Notes: a model not told the origin generated them from the letters alone. Shown: positions 33,517 to 41,387, numbered from the stretch's first letter. The stretch is DNA of 64,000 bases from Rubrobacter calidifluminis (GCF_028617075.1 NZ_JAQKGV010000013.1:1-64000); one strand, 5' to 3'. Numbers and translations are program-made.

Positions 33517-33977
33517 GTCGGATGGAGGTCTTCTCGGATCTGAGGAACTGGCAGGCGCGGCGCTACGCCGTCGCCGCGCTCGCGGGTCTCGTCTGGCTGG
33601 TGGTCTCCGGTGTTCCCACCGGCCTGATAAGCACCCCGATCTACCACCGGATGATACCGGCCACGTGGTGGGACTACACGTTCTGGGTGGCCGGGGCGGT
33701 GCTGGGGGGGTTGCTGCTGGCGACCTACGTGAACCCCGCGCCCGTCTCCGGACGGTCCGGCACCGAAGGGGGACTGCTCGGCGGTATCTTCTCGGTGTTC
33801 GCCATAGGATGTCCTGTGTGCAACAAGCTCGTCGTGCTGGCCCTCGGGGCGAGCGGGGCGCTCACCTACTTCGCTCCGATCCAGCCGCTGCTCGGTTTCT
33901 TCTCCGTGGGGATGTTGCTCTATGCCCTCTATCGCCGGCTCGAGGGCGAGCGTGCCTGTCCGGTCGGCAGGGGGTAG
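33513..33977 (+). CDS. Membrane protein with conserved CPVC motif in a helix
   Basis: Protein of 154 aa with four helices; ATG overlaps the Lgt-like stop. The third helix starts FAIGCPVCNKLVVLALGASGA, placing a CXXC at the membrane surface; a further Cys lies near the C terminus (RACPVGRG). I do not recognise a named family. Thiol-disulfide or soft-metal handling is plausible from the motif and from the copper-related neighbours. Confidence 0.75.
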   Translation: MSRMEVFSDLRNWQARRYAVAALAGLVWLVVSGVPTGLISTPIYHRMIPATWWDYTFWVAGAVLGGLLLATYVNPAPVSGRSGTEGGLLGGIFSVFAIGCPVCNKLVVLALGASGALTYFAPIQPLLGFFSVGMLLYALYRRLEGERACPVGRG

Positions 33978-33992
33978 AGCGAGGCTCCGCCC

Positions 33993-34676
33993 ATGGGCGT
34001 CAGGGTGCTGGTGGTGGAGGACGAGAGGAGCCTGGTGAGGCTCCTGCGGGCCTACCTGGAGCGGGAAGGCTTCGAGGTGTACGAGGCTTTCGACGGCAGG
34101 GCCGGGCTGGATATCGCGGGTGAAGTCCGGCCCGATGTCGTCGTCCTCGACTGGATGTTGCCGGAGCTGGACGGCCTGGAGGTGCTGCGCAGGCTGCGGC
34201 GTTTCTCGGATGCCTACGTGATCCTGCTCACTGCGCGCGTCGAGGAGACGGACCGTATCGTCGGTCTCTCGGCCGGAGCGGACGACTACCTGCCCAAACC
34301 TTTCTCTCCGGGTGAGCTGGTCGCCCGCGTGAGGGCCATGCTGCGCAGGCCGCGTTCCGGGACGGGACCGGAGGAGGAGCCTCTGCGCGTCGGTGAGCTC
34401 AGCATCGACCCTTCCAGGCGCGAGGTGCGTCTTGGGGGTAGGGAGATCGCACTCACCGCGATAGAGTTCGATCTCTTGGCGGCGCTCGCCTCCCGTCCCG
34501 GGCTGGTCTTCTCCCGCGCGCAGCTTCTGGAACGGGTGTGGGGCGAGGGGTATTTCGGGGATGATCACGTGGTGGACGTGCACATCGCCAACGTGCGCAA
34601 GAAGCTGGGGGAGGACGCTGCGCATCCGCGTTACATAGAGACGGTGCGCGGCGTGGGTTACAGGATGAGGAGATGA
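33993..34676 (+). CDS. OmpR-family response regulator
   Basis: Protein of 227 aa. Receiver domain: VVEDERS acidic pair, phospho-acceptor Asp53 in VVVLDWMLPELDG, LLTAR Thr and DDYLPKPFSPGEL Lys. C-terminal winged helix: EIALTAIEFDLLAALASRPG, LLERVWG, VVDVHIANVRKKLG, RYIETVRGVGYRM. It overlaps the histidine kinase gene by 4 nt. The island context points to copper or envelope metal stress as the signal. Confidence 0.95.
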   Translation: MGVRVLVVEDERSLVRLLRAYLEREGFEVYEAFDGRAGLDIAGEVRPDVVVLDWMLPELDGLEVLRRLRRFSDAYVILLTARVEETDRIVGLSAGADDYLPKPFSPGELVARVRAMLRRPRSGTGPEEEPLRVGELSIDPSRREVRLGGREIALTAIEFDLLAALASRPGLVFSRAQLLERVWGEGYFGDDHVVDVHIANVRKKLGEDAAHPRYIETVRGVGYRMRR

Positions 34677-35809
34677 GATGTCCCTCCCGGATGGGGTTCC
34701 GGGGTCTGCTGCCCAGGCTCTTCGCCTCGCACCTGGTCGTGGCCCTGGTGGGGACGCTGACCTTCCTGGTCGCGGTCTCTGTCGTGGCGCCGTTGCTCTT
34801 CGGCAACCTCATGCAGGGTCCGATGGGTCCCTCACACATGATGAGCATGGGCCAGATGATGGACTCCGTCTTTAGGGCCTTCGCGCGTACGCTCCTCTAC
34901 TCGCTCGCCGTCGCGGCGGTCGCCGCGATAGCGGTCGCCGCAGTGACGGGGATGTTCGTTGCGCGCAGGATCGTCGGTCCCCTGCGGGCGATGAGCCGGG
35001 CGACACGCCGCATAGCGGCCGGACGTTACGACGAACGCGTACCCGTGCGCGGCGACGACGAGCTCGGTGAGCTCGCCGAGAGCCTCAACGCGATGGCCCG
35101 GACCCTCCAGGCCACCGAACAGCGCCGGCTCGACCTCATCTCCGACGTTTCCCACGAGCTGAGGACTCCTCTGACGGTGATCGAGGGGTACATGGACGGG
35201 CTGATCGACGGTGTGGTCGAACCCTCGGAGGAGACCTGGTCTCTAGTGCGCGCCGAGGCCGGCCGTCTGCACCGTCTGGTGGACGAGATGCAGGAGCTCT
35301 CCCGGGCGGAGGCCGGCGGAATCCCCCTGCACCTGCGGGAAGTCTCGCCAAGGGAGGTCGTGGAGCAGGCCGCCGGTCTCCTCGGGCCGCTCTTCGCGGA
35401 GAAGGGCGTGAGGATGGAGGTCTCCGTCCCTGAGGATCTACCGCCGGTGCTCGCCGACCGGGACCGGGTCGTGCAGGTCCTGGACAACCTGCTCTCCAAC
35501 GCGCTGAAGTACACGCCGTCCGGAGGCGAGGTCTCCCTGTCGGCGCGTCGGGCGAAGGACGAGGTGTCTTTCCGGGTCACCGATTCCGGGGAGGGCATAG
35601 CACCCGAACATCTGCCGCACCTCTTCGAGCGGTTCTACCGGGTGGAGGGTTCCCGATCGCGCGAGAATGGCGGGGTCGGGGTGGGGCTCACCATCTGCCG
35701 GACGCTCGTCGAAGCGATGGGCGGCAGGATACACGCCGAGAGCGCCGGTCCTGGCAGGGGGGCGGCTTTCGAGTTCACCCTGCCCGTGGCTCCCCGGAGA
35801 GAATCTTGA
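34673..35809 (+). CDS. Sensor histidine kinase with Met-rich extracytoplasmic loop
   Basis: Protein of 378 aa. Two membrane helices (about 15-42 and 72-97) bracket a short loop with seven methionines and a His (M47, M51, H55-M56-M57, M59, M62-M63). Then HAMP (RRIVGPLRAMSRATRRIAAG), the H-box DVSHELRTPLT, N-box NLLSNALKYTP, and G boxes DSGEGIAPEHL and GGVGVGLTIC. It is complete. The loop resembles Cu(I)/Ag(I)-binding sequence, suggesting direct sensing of a soft metal outside the membrane. Confidence 0.94.
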   Translation: MRCPSRMGFRGLLPRLFASHLVVALVGTLTFLVAVSVVAPLLFGNLMQGPMGPSHMMSMGQMMDSVFRAFARTLLYSLAVAAVAAIAVAAVTGMFVARRIVGPLRAMSRATRRIAAGRYDERVPVRGDDELGELAESLNAMARTLQATEQRRLDLISDVSHELRTPLTVIEGYMDGLIDGVVEPSEETWSLVRAEAGRLHRLVDEMQELSRAEAGGIPLHLREVSPREVVEQAAGLLGPLFAEKGVRMEVSVPEDLPPVLADRDRVVQVLDNLLSNALKYTPSGGEVSLSARRAKDEVSFRVTDSGEGIAPEHLPHLFERFYRVEGSRSRENGGVGVGLTICRTLVEAMGGRIHAESAGPGRGAAFEFTLPVAPRRES

Positions 35810-35900
35810 TCCAGGCTTGATCTTTTCTCGAGCGGTGCTTGATCTGCGCGTACTACATTCTCTTCGTGAGACGAAAACGACAAACGGAGGTACGACAATC

Positions 35901-36140
35901 ATGATGGGCGGGTTCGGATTCGTGTGGATGATCGTCCCGGCGTTGCTCCTGATAGGCGTCATAGCTCTCGTAGTATGGGCCTTGGCCAGGGCCTTCCCGG
36001 TCTCGCGTGACGGGGATTACCCGCGGAGGGACAGAGCGGAAGAGATCCTGGAGGAGCGCTTCGCCCGCGGCGAGATCACTACTGAAGAGTACAGGGATTC
36101 GCTGAGGGTGCTGAGGGAGAAGTCCGGGAAGAGGGTCTGA
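35901..36140 (+). CDS. Small membrane protein with SHOCT domain
   Basis: Protein of 79 aa (GGAGG before ATG 35901). One N-terminal helix (FVWMIVPALLLIGVIALVVW) is followed by a charged stretch and the SHOCT motif EEILEERFARGEITTEEYRDSLRVLRE. Such proteins are common beside multicopper oxidases and two-component systems; the domain is thought to mediate oligomerisation. It sits between the kinase and the oxidase. Confidence 0.85.
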   Translation: MMGGFGFVWMIVPALLLIGVIALVVWALARAFPVSRDGDYPRRDRAEEILEERFARGEITTEEYRDSLRVLREKSGKRV

Positions 36141-36173
36141 TGACGAACGGGGACTGGAAGGAAAGAGTGGTGT

Positions 36174-37709
36174 GTGAAGATGGCTAAGCTGAGCCGCCGG
36201 GAGTTCTTCGGGCTTGCGGGGTTGGGGACGGGGGCCCTCGTCCTGGGTGCCTGCGGGAGATCTTCGGGTTCCGGAGCGGGCGCCGGCACCTCCCGCACTA
36301 CCCCTGCTCCGTCCGGCACCAGAGAGTACGCGCTCGATGTCTCGCCGGCACAGGTCAGGATCGGCGGGCGCCGGGTGAAGACCTGGACCTACGGGGGAAA
36401 CCTGCCGGGGCCCGAGATCCGGGTAAAAGAGGGAGAGCGGCTTCGGGTGAAGGTGAAGAACGCTCTGCCGGAGGGTACGACGGTACACTGGCACGGGCTC
36501 CCCATCCCCAACGGGATGGACGGTGTCCCGTACGTCACCCAGAAGCCGATAAAGCCGGGGGGGGAGTTCGTCTACGAGTTCACGGTCCCCGTCTCCGGCA
36601 CCTACTTCTACCACAGCCACGTCGGGCTCCAGCTCGACCGCGCCCTCTACGGTCCGCTCGTCATCGAGCCCAAAAAGGAATCGCTCTCCTACGACCGCGA
36701 GTACACGCTCATGCTCGACGACTGGCTCGACGGGGTGCGGGGTACTCCCGAGGACGCGATGAAGCGCCTCAAGTCCGGAGGGAGCGCGATGATCGGGATG
36801 GGCAGTATGGGAGGCATGGGAGGTATGGGAGGTATGGGAGGCATGGGTGGGGGCATGCGCGGTATGTCCGGGATGGGGGGCGGGAGCGAACCCCGCCAGT
36901 GGACGCCGGATATCGTCTACCCCTACTACCTGATCAACGGCAAACCCCCGGATTCTCCCGAGGAGCTCATGGTGAAGCGCGGGGAGCGACTCCGGCTGCG
37001 CTTCATCAACCCGGCGAGCGCGACGATCTTCAGGGTGGCCCTTGCCGGTCATCGCATGACCGTGACACACACCGATGGGCAGCCGGTCGAGCCGGTAGAC
37101 GTCGACGCTCTGCGGATCGGACCGGGTGAGCGTTACGATGTGATCGTCGAGGCGAACAACCCGGGTGTCTGGCAGCTCGCGGCACAGGCCGAGGGGACGG
37201 AGAAGATGGGACGTGCGATCCTGCGCTACCGGGGAAGCTCGGGCTCCGCTCCACCGGCAGGCCAGAAGCCGCCCGAGTTGGGAAAGAAGCTCCTCCTGTA
37301 CGGTATGCTCAGGGCAGCCTCTGGGGTCGACCTGCCTTCCGGGAGCCCGGATCAGGTGACACCCGTCACCCTCTCCGGGAACGAGCGGCGCTACGTCTGG
37401 AGGATCAACGGGAAGTCCTTCCATCCGGGACCCAACGCCACACCGGACCCGATCACGGCCGGAAGGAACAAGCATATCCGCTTCGAGTTCATGAACATGT
37501 CCATGATGCCCCACCCGATGCACCTGCACGGACACTCCTTCCAGGTGGACAACGGTACAGGAAGGGGACCGTTGAAGGACACCGCCATCGTCGACCCGAT
37601 GCAGAGGTTCGCCGTCGACTGGTACGCGGACAACCCCGGAGACTGGGCCTTCCACTGCCACCACCTCTACCACATGGAGGCCGGCATGATGCGGGTGGTC
37701 AGGGTGTAA
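36174..37709 (+). CDS. Multicopper oxidase, Tat-exported lipoprotein, Met/Gly-rich insert
   Basis: Protein of 511 aa. N terminus LSRREFFGLAGLGTGALVLGAC has a Tat motif and lipobox Cys. Copper sites: HWHGLPIPNGMDG, YFYHSHVG, HPMHLHGHSFQV and AFHCHHLYHMEAGMM with the Cys and axial Met of the type 1 site; all three cupredoxin domains are present. A Gly-Met insert (36807-36851) lies in the second domain. Likely periplasm-side cuprous oxidase of the CueO type. GTG 36174 or ATG 36180 are both possible starts; the ribosome site favours the former. Confidence 0.93.
   Translation: MKMAKLSRREFFGLAGLGTGALVLGACGRSSGSGAGAGTSRTTPAPSGTREYALDVSPAQVRIGGRRVKTWTYGGNLPGPEIRVKEGERLRVKVKNALPEGTTVHWHGLPIPNGMDGVPYVTQKPIKPGGEFVYEFTVPVSGTYFYHSHVGLQLDRALYGPLVIEPKKESLSYDREYTLMLDDWLDGVRGTPEDAMKRLKSGGSAMIGMGSMGGMGGMGGMGGMGGGMRGMSGMGGGSEPRQWTPDIVYPYYLINGKPPDSPEELMVKRGERLRLRFINPASATIFRVALAGHRMTVTHTDGQPVEPVDVDALRIGPGERYDVIVEANNPGVWQLAAQAEGTEKMGRAILRYRGSSGSAPPAGQKPPELGKKLLLYGMLRAASGVDLPSGSPDQVTPVTLSGNERRYVWRINGKSFHPGPNATPDPITAGRNKHIRFEFMNMSMMPHPMHLHGHSFQVDNGTGRGPLKDTAIVDPMQRFAVDWYADNPGDWAFHCHHLYHMEAGMMRVVRV
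36807..36851 (+). repeat. Five 9-bp tandem repeats encoding Met-Gly-Gly
   Basis: ATGGGAGGC/T units repeated five times within the multicopper oxidase gene give (MGG)n in the protein. The insert recalls the Met-rich segment of CueO that binds Cu(I). The unit number may vary by slippage. Confidence 0.9.
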
Positions 37710-37738
37710 GAATCCCTCGAGCCCGCCTCCCGTGGCGC

Positions 37739-37776
37739 TTGCCCGGATATATCTACATTTGTTAGAATGTAGATAT
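37739..37776 (+). promoter_or_regulatory. Promoter and 11-bp palindromic operator of the first ArsR-type gene
   Basis: A perfect inverted repeat ATATCTACATT-N6-AATGTAGATAT spans 37749-37776 and runs into the start codon at 37775. TTGCCC (37739) and TAGAAT (37763-37768) form an 18-nt-spaced promoter whose expected start site coincides with the ATG, implying a leaderless mRNA. The palindrome has the size of ArsR/SmtB operators. Confidence 0.75.
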
Positions 37777-38128
37777 GAATGATGACAGGTGCGAACTGCT
37801 TTGCGTGGATGCTCCGAGGGCGGAGGCGATTCGCGAGAAGCTACTGACGGAGAAGAGGGCGCAGGAGGCCGCCGGGAGGGCCAGGGCTCTCTCGGACCCG
37901 ACGCGGCTCACGCTGGCTGCGGCGCTCGGGGAGGCCGGGGAGCTCTGCGTGTGCGATCTGTCCTGGATAGCGGGGCGCGGGCAGGGGTTGGTCTCGCACC
38001 ACCTTCGGGTGCTGCGTTCGCTGGGGTTGGTACGCTCCAGGCGTGAGGGGAAGATGGTCATGTACTCGCTCACGGAGCGCGGGGCTTCGCTGCTCTCGGC
38101 TGTGCTTGGTGAGGAGATCGGGGTGTGA
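37775..38128 (+). CDS. ArsR/SmtB-family metal-responsive repressor (CadC/CmtR-like)
   Basis: Protein of 117 aa. Winged helix: RARALSDPTRLTLAAALGEA, then GQGLVSHHLRVLRSLGLVRSRREGKMVMYSL. Metal-type cysteines: two at the N terminus (RCELLC) and two in the recognition region (ELCVCDLS), matching the four-thiolate Cd/Pb site of CadC. It likely represses itself and the CDF-type gene it overlaps by 4 nt, and is released by Cd, Pb or Zn. Confidence 0.9.
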   Translation: MNDDRCELLCVDAPRAEAIREKLLTEKRAQEAAGRARALSDPTRLTLAAALGEAGELCVCDLSWIAGRGQGLVSHHLRVLRSLGLVRSRREGKMVMYSLTERGASLLSAVLGEEIGV

Positions 38129-38826
38129 GCGGGCGGCCGGTCCGGGTGGGGCGAGGGCCCCTGCAGGGGGTAGAGGAGCGGATGCGTCTGGTGAAGAGAG
38201 CCAGGCTTTTGGCCCGGCTGGGGCTCGTCTGGCACGGGATAGAGGCCGGCGTGGCCATAGGGGCGGGGATCGTGGCGGGATCCATAGCCCTGATCGGCTT
38301 TGGAGCCGATTCGCTGATCGAGGCGGCCGCCGGGATCGTCATCCTCTGGAGGTTCGCTTCCGGGAGGATCTCGTCGGAGGGTGCCGAGAGGCGGGCGCAG
38401 AGGATGATCGGGCTCAGCTACTTCCTGCTCGCGGCTTACGTCGGGATCGAGTCCGGAAGGACGCTCTTGCTGCAGGAGCATCCGGCGACGAGCTGGGTAG
38501 GGATGGGGTTGTCCGTCGTTACGCTGCTCACCATGCCGCCGCTTGCCCGGGCGAAGGCTCGAGTCGGTGAGGAACTCGGATCGGCGGCGGTCAAGGGCGA
38601 GGGCACCCAGAACATGCTCTGTGCCTACCTCTCCGCCGCGTTGTTGATCGGGCTCGGAGCCAACGCCCTGTTTGGGTGGTGGTGGGCCGATCCTCTGGCG
38701 GCGCTCGTGATCGCGGGGGTTGCGGTGAGGGAGGGGCTGGAGTCCTGGCGTGGGGAGCAGTGCGGCTGCTACGCCGGGGAAGAGCCTGATCGCCGCGAGG
38801 ATGGCCGCACTCGTCGAGCGCGATGA
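38125..38826 (+). CDS. CDF-like cation transporter, ArsR-associated
   Basis: Protein of 233 aa with six helices; GTG overlaps the repressor stop. Recognisable CDF elements: GSIALIGFGADSLIEAAAGIVIL and GWWWADPLAALVIAGVAVREG. The helix-5 metal pair usual in CDF proteins is replaced by QNMLCAYLSA, and the cytoplasmic C-terminal domain is missing; instead the tail ends RGEQCGCYAG. It probably exports the metal sensed by the adjacent repressor. Confidence 0.82.
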   Translation: MSGRPVRVGRGPLQGVEERMRLVKRARLLARLGLVWHGIEAGVAIGAGIVAGSIALIGFGADSLIEAAAGIVILWRFASGRISSEGAERRAQRMIGLSYFLLAAYVGIESGRTLLLQEHPATSWVGMGLSVVTLLTMPPLARAKARVGEELGSAAVKGEGTQNMLCAYLSAALLIGLGANALFGWWWADPLAALVIAGVAVREGLESWRGEQCGCYAGEEPDRREDGRTRRAR

Positions 38827-38889
38827 CCGAAATCTGGTGCACAAGGGGTTACGTCTCGGGTGGTTTCGTGCGACCGGCGCTTTGTTGTT

Positions 38890-38907
38890 TTCGAAGAATT
38901 TTTGAAG
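38890..38907. promoter_or_regulatory. GAAGAATT box before the Cys-rich membrane protein gene
   Basis: TTCGAAGAATTTTTGAAG shares GAAGAATT and flanks with the operator at 40011-40028 before the second ArsR gene. It may be a weaker site for the same repressor. It lies 55 nt before the gene at 38962. Confidence 0.3.
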
Positions 38908-38961
38908 AAGCGCGCGGCGGCGAAGCAAGGTGGTTCGTGGGATAATCCATAAGGTTTGACT

Positions 38962-39249
38962 TTGCGCCGCACATACGCCGTCGTGCTGGCGGCCCTGCTG
39001 GTCGTCTTCGTGTCGTTCCACCCGCAGTCGGCGGGTGGAGGATGCGGTCCGGACGGATGCCAGCAGCCACCACACGCGTCTTCCGCCGCCTGTCCGGCTT
39101 CCTGCGCTGCGGCGATCCTCGCCGCCTCCGTCGTGGCTTTCGCCTTCGCCGCATTCTGCGGGAGGCGGCCAGCAGATCAGAGGCCACCCGCAGAGTTTTA
39201 CCTCGCCCCAGATCCGCTCCCTCCCTGGAACCTCCTCACAACTGTCTAA
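38962..39249 (+). CDS. Small Cys-rich membrane protein, unknown
   Basis: Protein of 95 aa from TTG 38962 (AAGG 7 nt upstream). An N-terminal hydrophobic helix (YAVVLAALLVVFVSF) is followed by a loop with HPQSAGGGCGPDGCQQPPH and SAACPASC, then a second helix (AAAILAASVVAFAFAAF) and a proline-rich tail. Four to five cysteines in the loop suggest metal or disulfide chemistry on the outer face. No family recognised. Confidence 0.55.
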   Translation: MRRTYAVVLAALLVVFVSFHPQSAGGGCGPDGCQQPPHASSAACPASCAAAILAASVVAFAFAAFCGRRPADQRPPAEFYLAPDPLPPWNLLTTV

Positions 39250-39329
39250 GAGAGACGATTGCAATACACCCGCAGGCGAGCGTCGCCTGCGAGTGCGAGG
39301 TGGTTCCACGATCCCAAGAGGAGAAAAAC

Positions 39330-39968
39330 TTGAGCAGGAACGACAGCCGGGGCCGGAACCGCGGTACGGGTGAGCGTGCTTCGGTAAAACGCAGGAACCC
39401 GAACGGAACCAGATCGATCGGGCTCGGAACGGTAGCGGTGGTCGTGGTTATCGTCGTCGCGGCGATGGTCGGCGCTCTGGCCTGGCTCTCACGCCCCAAC
39501 CCCTACGAGCCTCAGGCTAACTTCAATAGCAACGGGGGCACAGGCCAGCCCATAGACGGGATAAAGTGCGCAACCAGCGAGCAGCTCCTCTTCCACATCC
39601 ACGCCCACCTCGACATCTTCGCCAACGGCAGGAAGGTCAGGGTGCCCTCCCAGATAGGCATCCCCGGAAAGTGCATCTACTGGCTGCACACCCACGACTC
39701 CAGCGGCATAATCCACGTCGAATCCCCGGTCCAGCGCACCTACACCCTGGGCGACTTCTTCGATATCTGGGGTGCTCCGCTCTCCAGGAACAAAGTTCTC
39801 TCGTTCGATGTTAGCCGCTCAGAGCCGCTCCGCGTCTACGTCGACGGCAAACTTTACAAGGGGGATCCTCGCAAGGTCCCGATCAAAGAACACGAGGAGA
39901 TAGCGCTGGTAATCGGCAAGATGAAGGGCAAGCCTCCCGCGTCTTACGAGTTCCCGCCCGGCGACTAG
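39330..39968 (+). CDS. Single-pass membrane protein with conserved His motifs
   Basis: Protein of 212 aa from TTG 39330 (AAGAGGAGA upstream). A basic N terminus, one helix (VAVVVVIVVAAMVGALAWL), then an extracytoplasmic domain containing CATSEQLLFHIHAHLDIFANG and CIYWLHTHDSSGIIHVESP. The repeated His-X-His pattern and two cysteines look like a metal site. I do not know the family name. Context between two ArsR/CDF pairs supports a role in metal handling. Confidence 0.75.
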   Translation: MSRNDSRGRNRGTGERASVKRRNPNGTRSIGLGTVAVVVVIVVAAMVGALAWLSRPNPYEPQANFNSNGGTGQPIDGIKCATSEQLLFHIHAHLDIFANGRKVRVPSQIGIPGKCIYWLHTHDSSGIIHVESPVQRTYTLGDFFDIWGAPLSRNKVLSFDVSRSEPLRVYVDGKLYKGDPRKVPIKEHEEIALVIGKMKGKPPASYEFPPGD

Positions 39969-39976
39969 TCCAGGGT

Positions 39977-40002
39977 GGAGGCAGGGTCGAAACCCTGCCT
40001 CC
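39977..40002 (+). terminator. Hairpin terminator after the His-motif protein
   Basis: A perfect 11-bp stem (39977-39987 with 39992-40002) and a CGAA loop start 9 nt after the stop; TATCATATTTG follows. Confidence 0.75.
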
Positions 40003-40010
40003 GTATCATA

Positions 40011-40046
40011 TTTGAAGAATTCTTCAGATGTGAGAGAATCATTCTC
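40011..40046 (+). promoter_or_regulatory. Two palindromes before the second ArsR-type gene
   Basis: TGAAGAATTCTTCA (40013-40026) is a perfect 14-bp palindrome and GAGAATCATTCTC (40034-40046) is a second, ending just before the ATG. TATCAT at 40004 is a possible -10 box. They are likely autoregulatory sites of the ArsR protein. Confidence 0.6.
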
Positions 40047-40427
40047 ATGACGCACTTCAGGGAAGCTTCGCCGGGGGAGCGGCTGCTTGAGCCGCGGGAC
40101 GTCTTGAGCGGGGAGATGGGTCGGGTGGACGAGAGGATCGCGGGCCTGATGGGGGCGCTCTCCGGCCCGACGCGGGTGAGGGCGCTCTTCGCGTTGCTGG
40201 AGCACGGCGAGCTCACGGCGGGAGAGCTGGCGAAGGTGGTCGGGATGAGCGGGTCCGCGACGAGCCATCAGCTCAGGGTGCTCAGGGACCTCGGGCTGGT
40301 GCGGCGGCGCAGGGAGGGCAAGAGGGCCTTCTACGCGCTCGCCGACGACCACCTCGGGGTACTGCTCCGGGAGGCGCTCTATCACGTGGACCACGCGCGG
40401 CTGTTCGAGCCGGGGAGGCGCCGTTGA
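40047..40427 (+). CDS. ArsR/SmtB-family repressor
   Basis: Protein of 126 aa from ATG 40047. Winged helix: ALSGPTRVRALFALLEHGEL, VVGMSGSATSHQLRVLRDLGLVRRRREGKRAFYAL, and the C-terminal helix DDHLGVLLREALYHVDHARLF, whose Asp/His/His pattern matches the alpha-5 Zn site of SmtB/CzrA. It probably senses Zn or Co and controls the downstream CDF gene, which it overlaps by 4 nt. Confidence 0.92.
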   Translation: MTHFREASPGERLLEPRDVLSGEMGRVDERIAGLMGALSGPTRVRALFALLEHGELTAGELAKVVGMSGSATSHQLRVLRDLGLVRRRREGKRAFYALADDHLGVLLREALYHVDHARLFEPGRRR

Positions 40428-41386
40428 GCGGCCGCGAGCACGGAGGCATCGTGCACCTGCTCTCGCATCTTCTTCCGTTCGGGCACGCGCACGAGAGCCA
40501 CGAAGGCGTGGACGAGGCGCTCGAGGCGAGTGAGGAGGGCATAAGGGCGCTCAAGATATCGCTGGTGGGGCTCATGCTCACCGCGCTCTTGCAGCTTTTG
40601 GTGGTCGTCTTCTCGGGCTCGGTCGCGCTGCTCGCCGACACCATCCACAACTTCGGGGATTCGCTCACCTCGCTGCCGCTGTGGCTCGCGTTCGCGCTCG
40701 GTAAGAAAGCGGCTGACCGTGCACACACCTACGGCTACGGGAGGGCCGAGGATCTTGCGGGGGTGGCGATCGTCGCGGTGATCTTCTTCAGCGCGTGCGT
40801 AGCCGCCTACGAGTCTATTGAGCGTCTGATCCACGGCTCCGAGGTCTCGAACGTCGGGTGGGTCGCGCTCGCCGCCGTGATCGGCTTTCTCGGCAACGAG
40901 TTAGTGGCGCAGTTTCGCATCGGGGTGGGGAAGAAGATCGGGAGCGCCGCGATGGTCGCCGACGGGCAGCACGCCCGCGTGGACGGGTTCACCTCGCTCG
41001 CGGTGCTCGTCGGGGCCGGGGGAGTCTGGCTCGGGTACCCGGTCGTGGATCCCATCGTGGGCATCCTCATCACCATCGCCATCCTGTTCATCGTCAGGGA
41101 TTCGGCGCTCTCGATGTGGCGCCGGATGATGGACGCCATAGAGCCGGAGATCCCCGAGACGATAGGCCGGGTCTGCGGGAGGGTGCCCGGCGTCGAGGGT
41201 GTGGAGAGTGTCCGGGCCCGCTGGGTCGGGCATCGGGTCCATTCGGAGGTGTGCGTGTTGCTGCCGCCGGCGATGACGCTGGAAGAGGCGCGCGAGGTGG
41301 AGCGGCGGTTGCGGGAGGCCGTCCGGGAGGCGATGCCGAAGCTCGGGCGGCTGGTCGTCGAGATCGCGCCCGCGCGGAGGAGGTGA
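40424..41386 (+). CDS. CDF-family cation efflux protein (CzcD-like)
   Basis: Protein of 320 aa from TTG 40424 (GGGAGG upstream). N terminus has a His cluster (GHAHESHEG). Six helices with GSVALLADTIHNFGDSLTSLPL (His/Asp site A half), YGYGRAEDLAG, and DGQHARVDGFTSLAVLVGA (HX3D), then GYPVVDPIVGILI, and a C-terminal cytoplasmic ferredoxin-like domain. Exchanges Zn or a similar divalent ion for protons, outward. Confidence 0.94.
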   Translation: MSGREHGGIVHLLSHLLPFGHAHESHEGVDEALEASEEGIRALKISLVGLMLTALLQLLVVVFSGSVALLADTIHNFGDSLTSLPLWLAFALGKKAADRAHTYGYGRAEDLAGVAIVAVIFFSACVAAYESIERLIHGSEVSNVGWVALAAVIGFLGNELVAQFRIGVGKKIGSAAMVADGQHARVDGFTSLAVLVGAGGVWLGYPVVDPIVGILITIAILFIVRDSALSMWRRMMDAIEPEIPETIGRVCGRVPGVEGVESVRARWVGHRVHSEVCVLLPPAMTLEEAREVERRLREAVREAMPKLGRLVVEIAPARRR

Positions 41387-41387
41387 G

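Noticed and set aside
36807-36851. Short tandem repeats as a possible CRISPR or regulatory array
   Set aside because: They are in-frame Met-Gly-Gly codons inside the multicopper oxidase.
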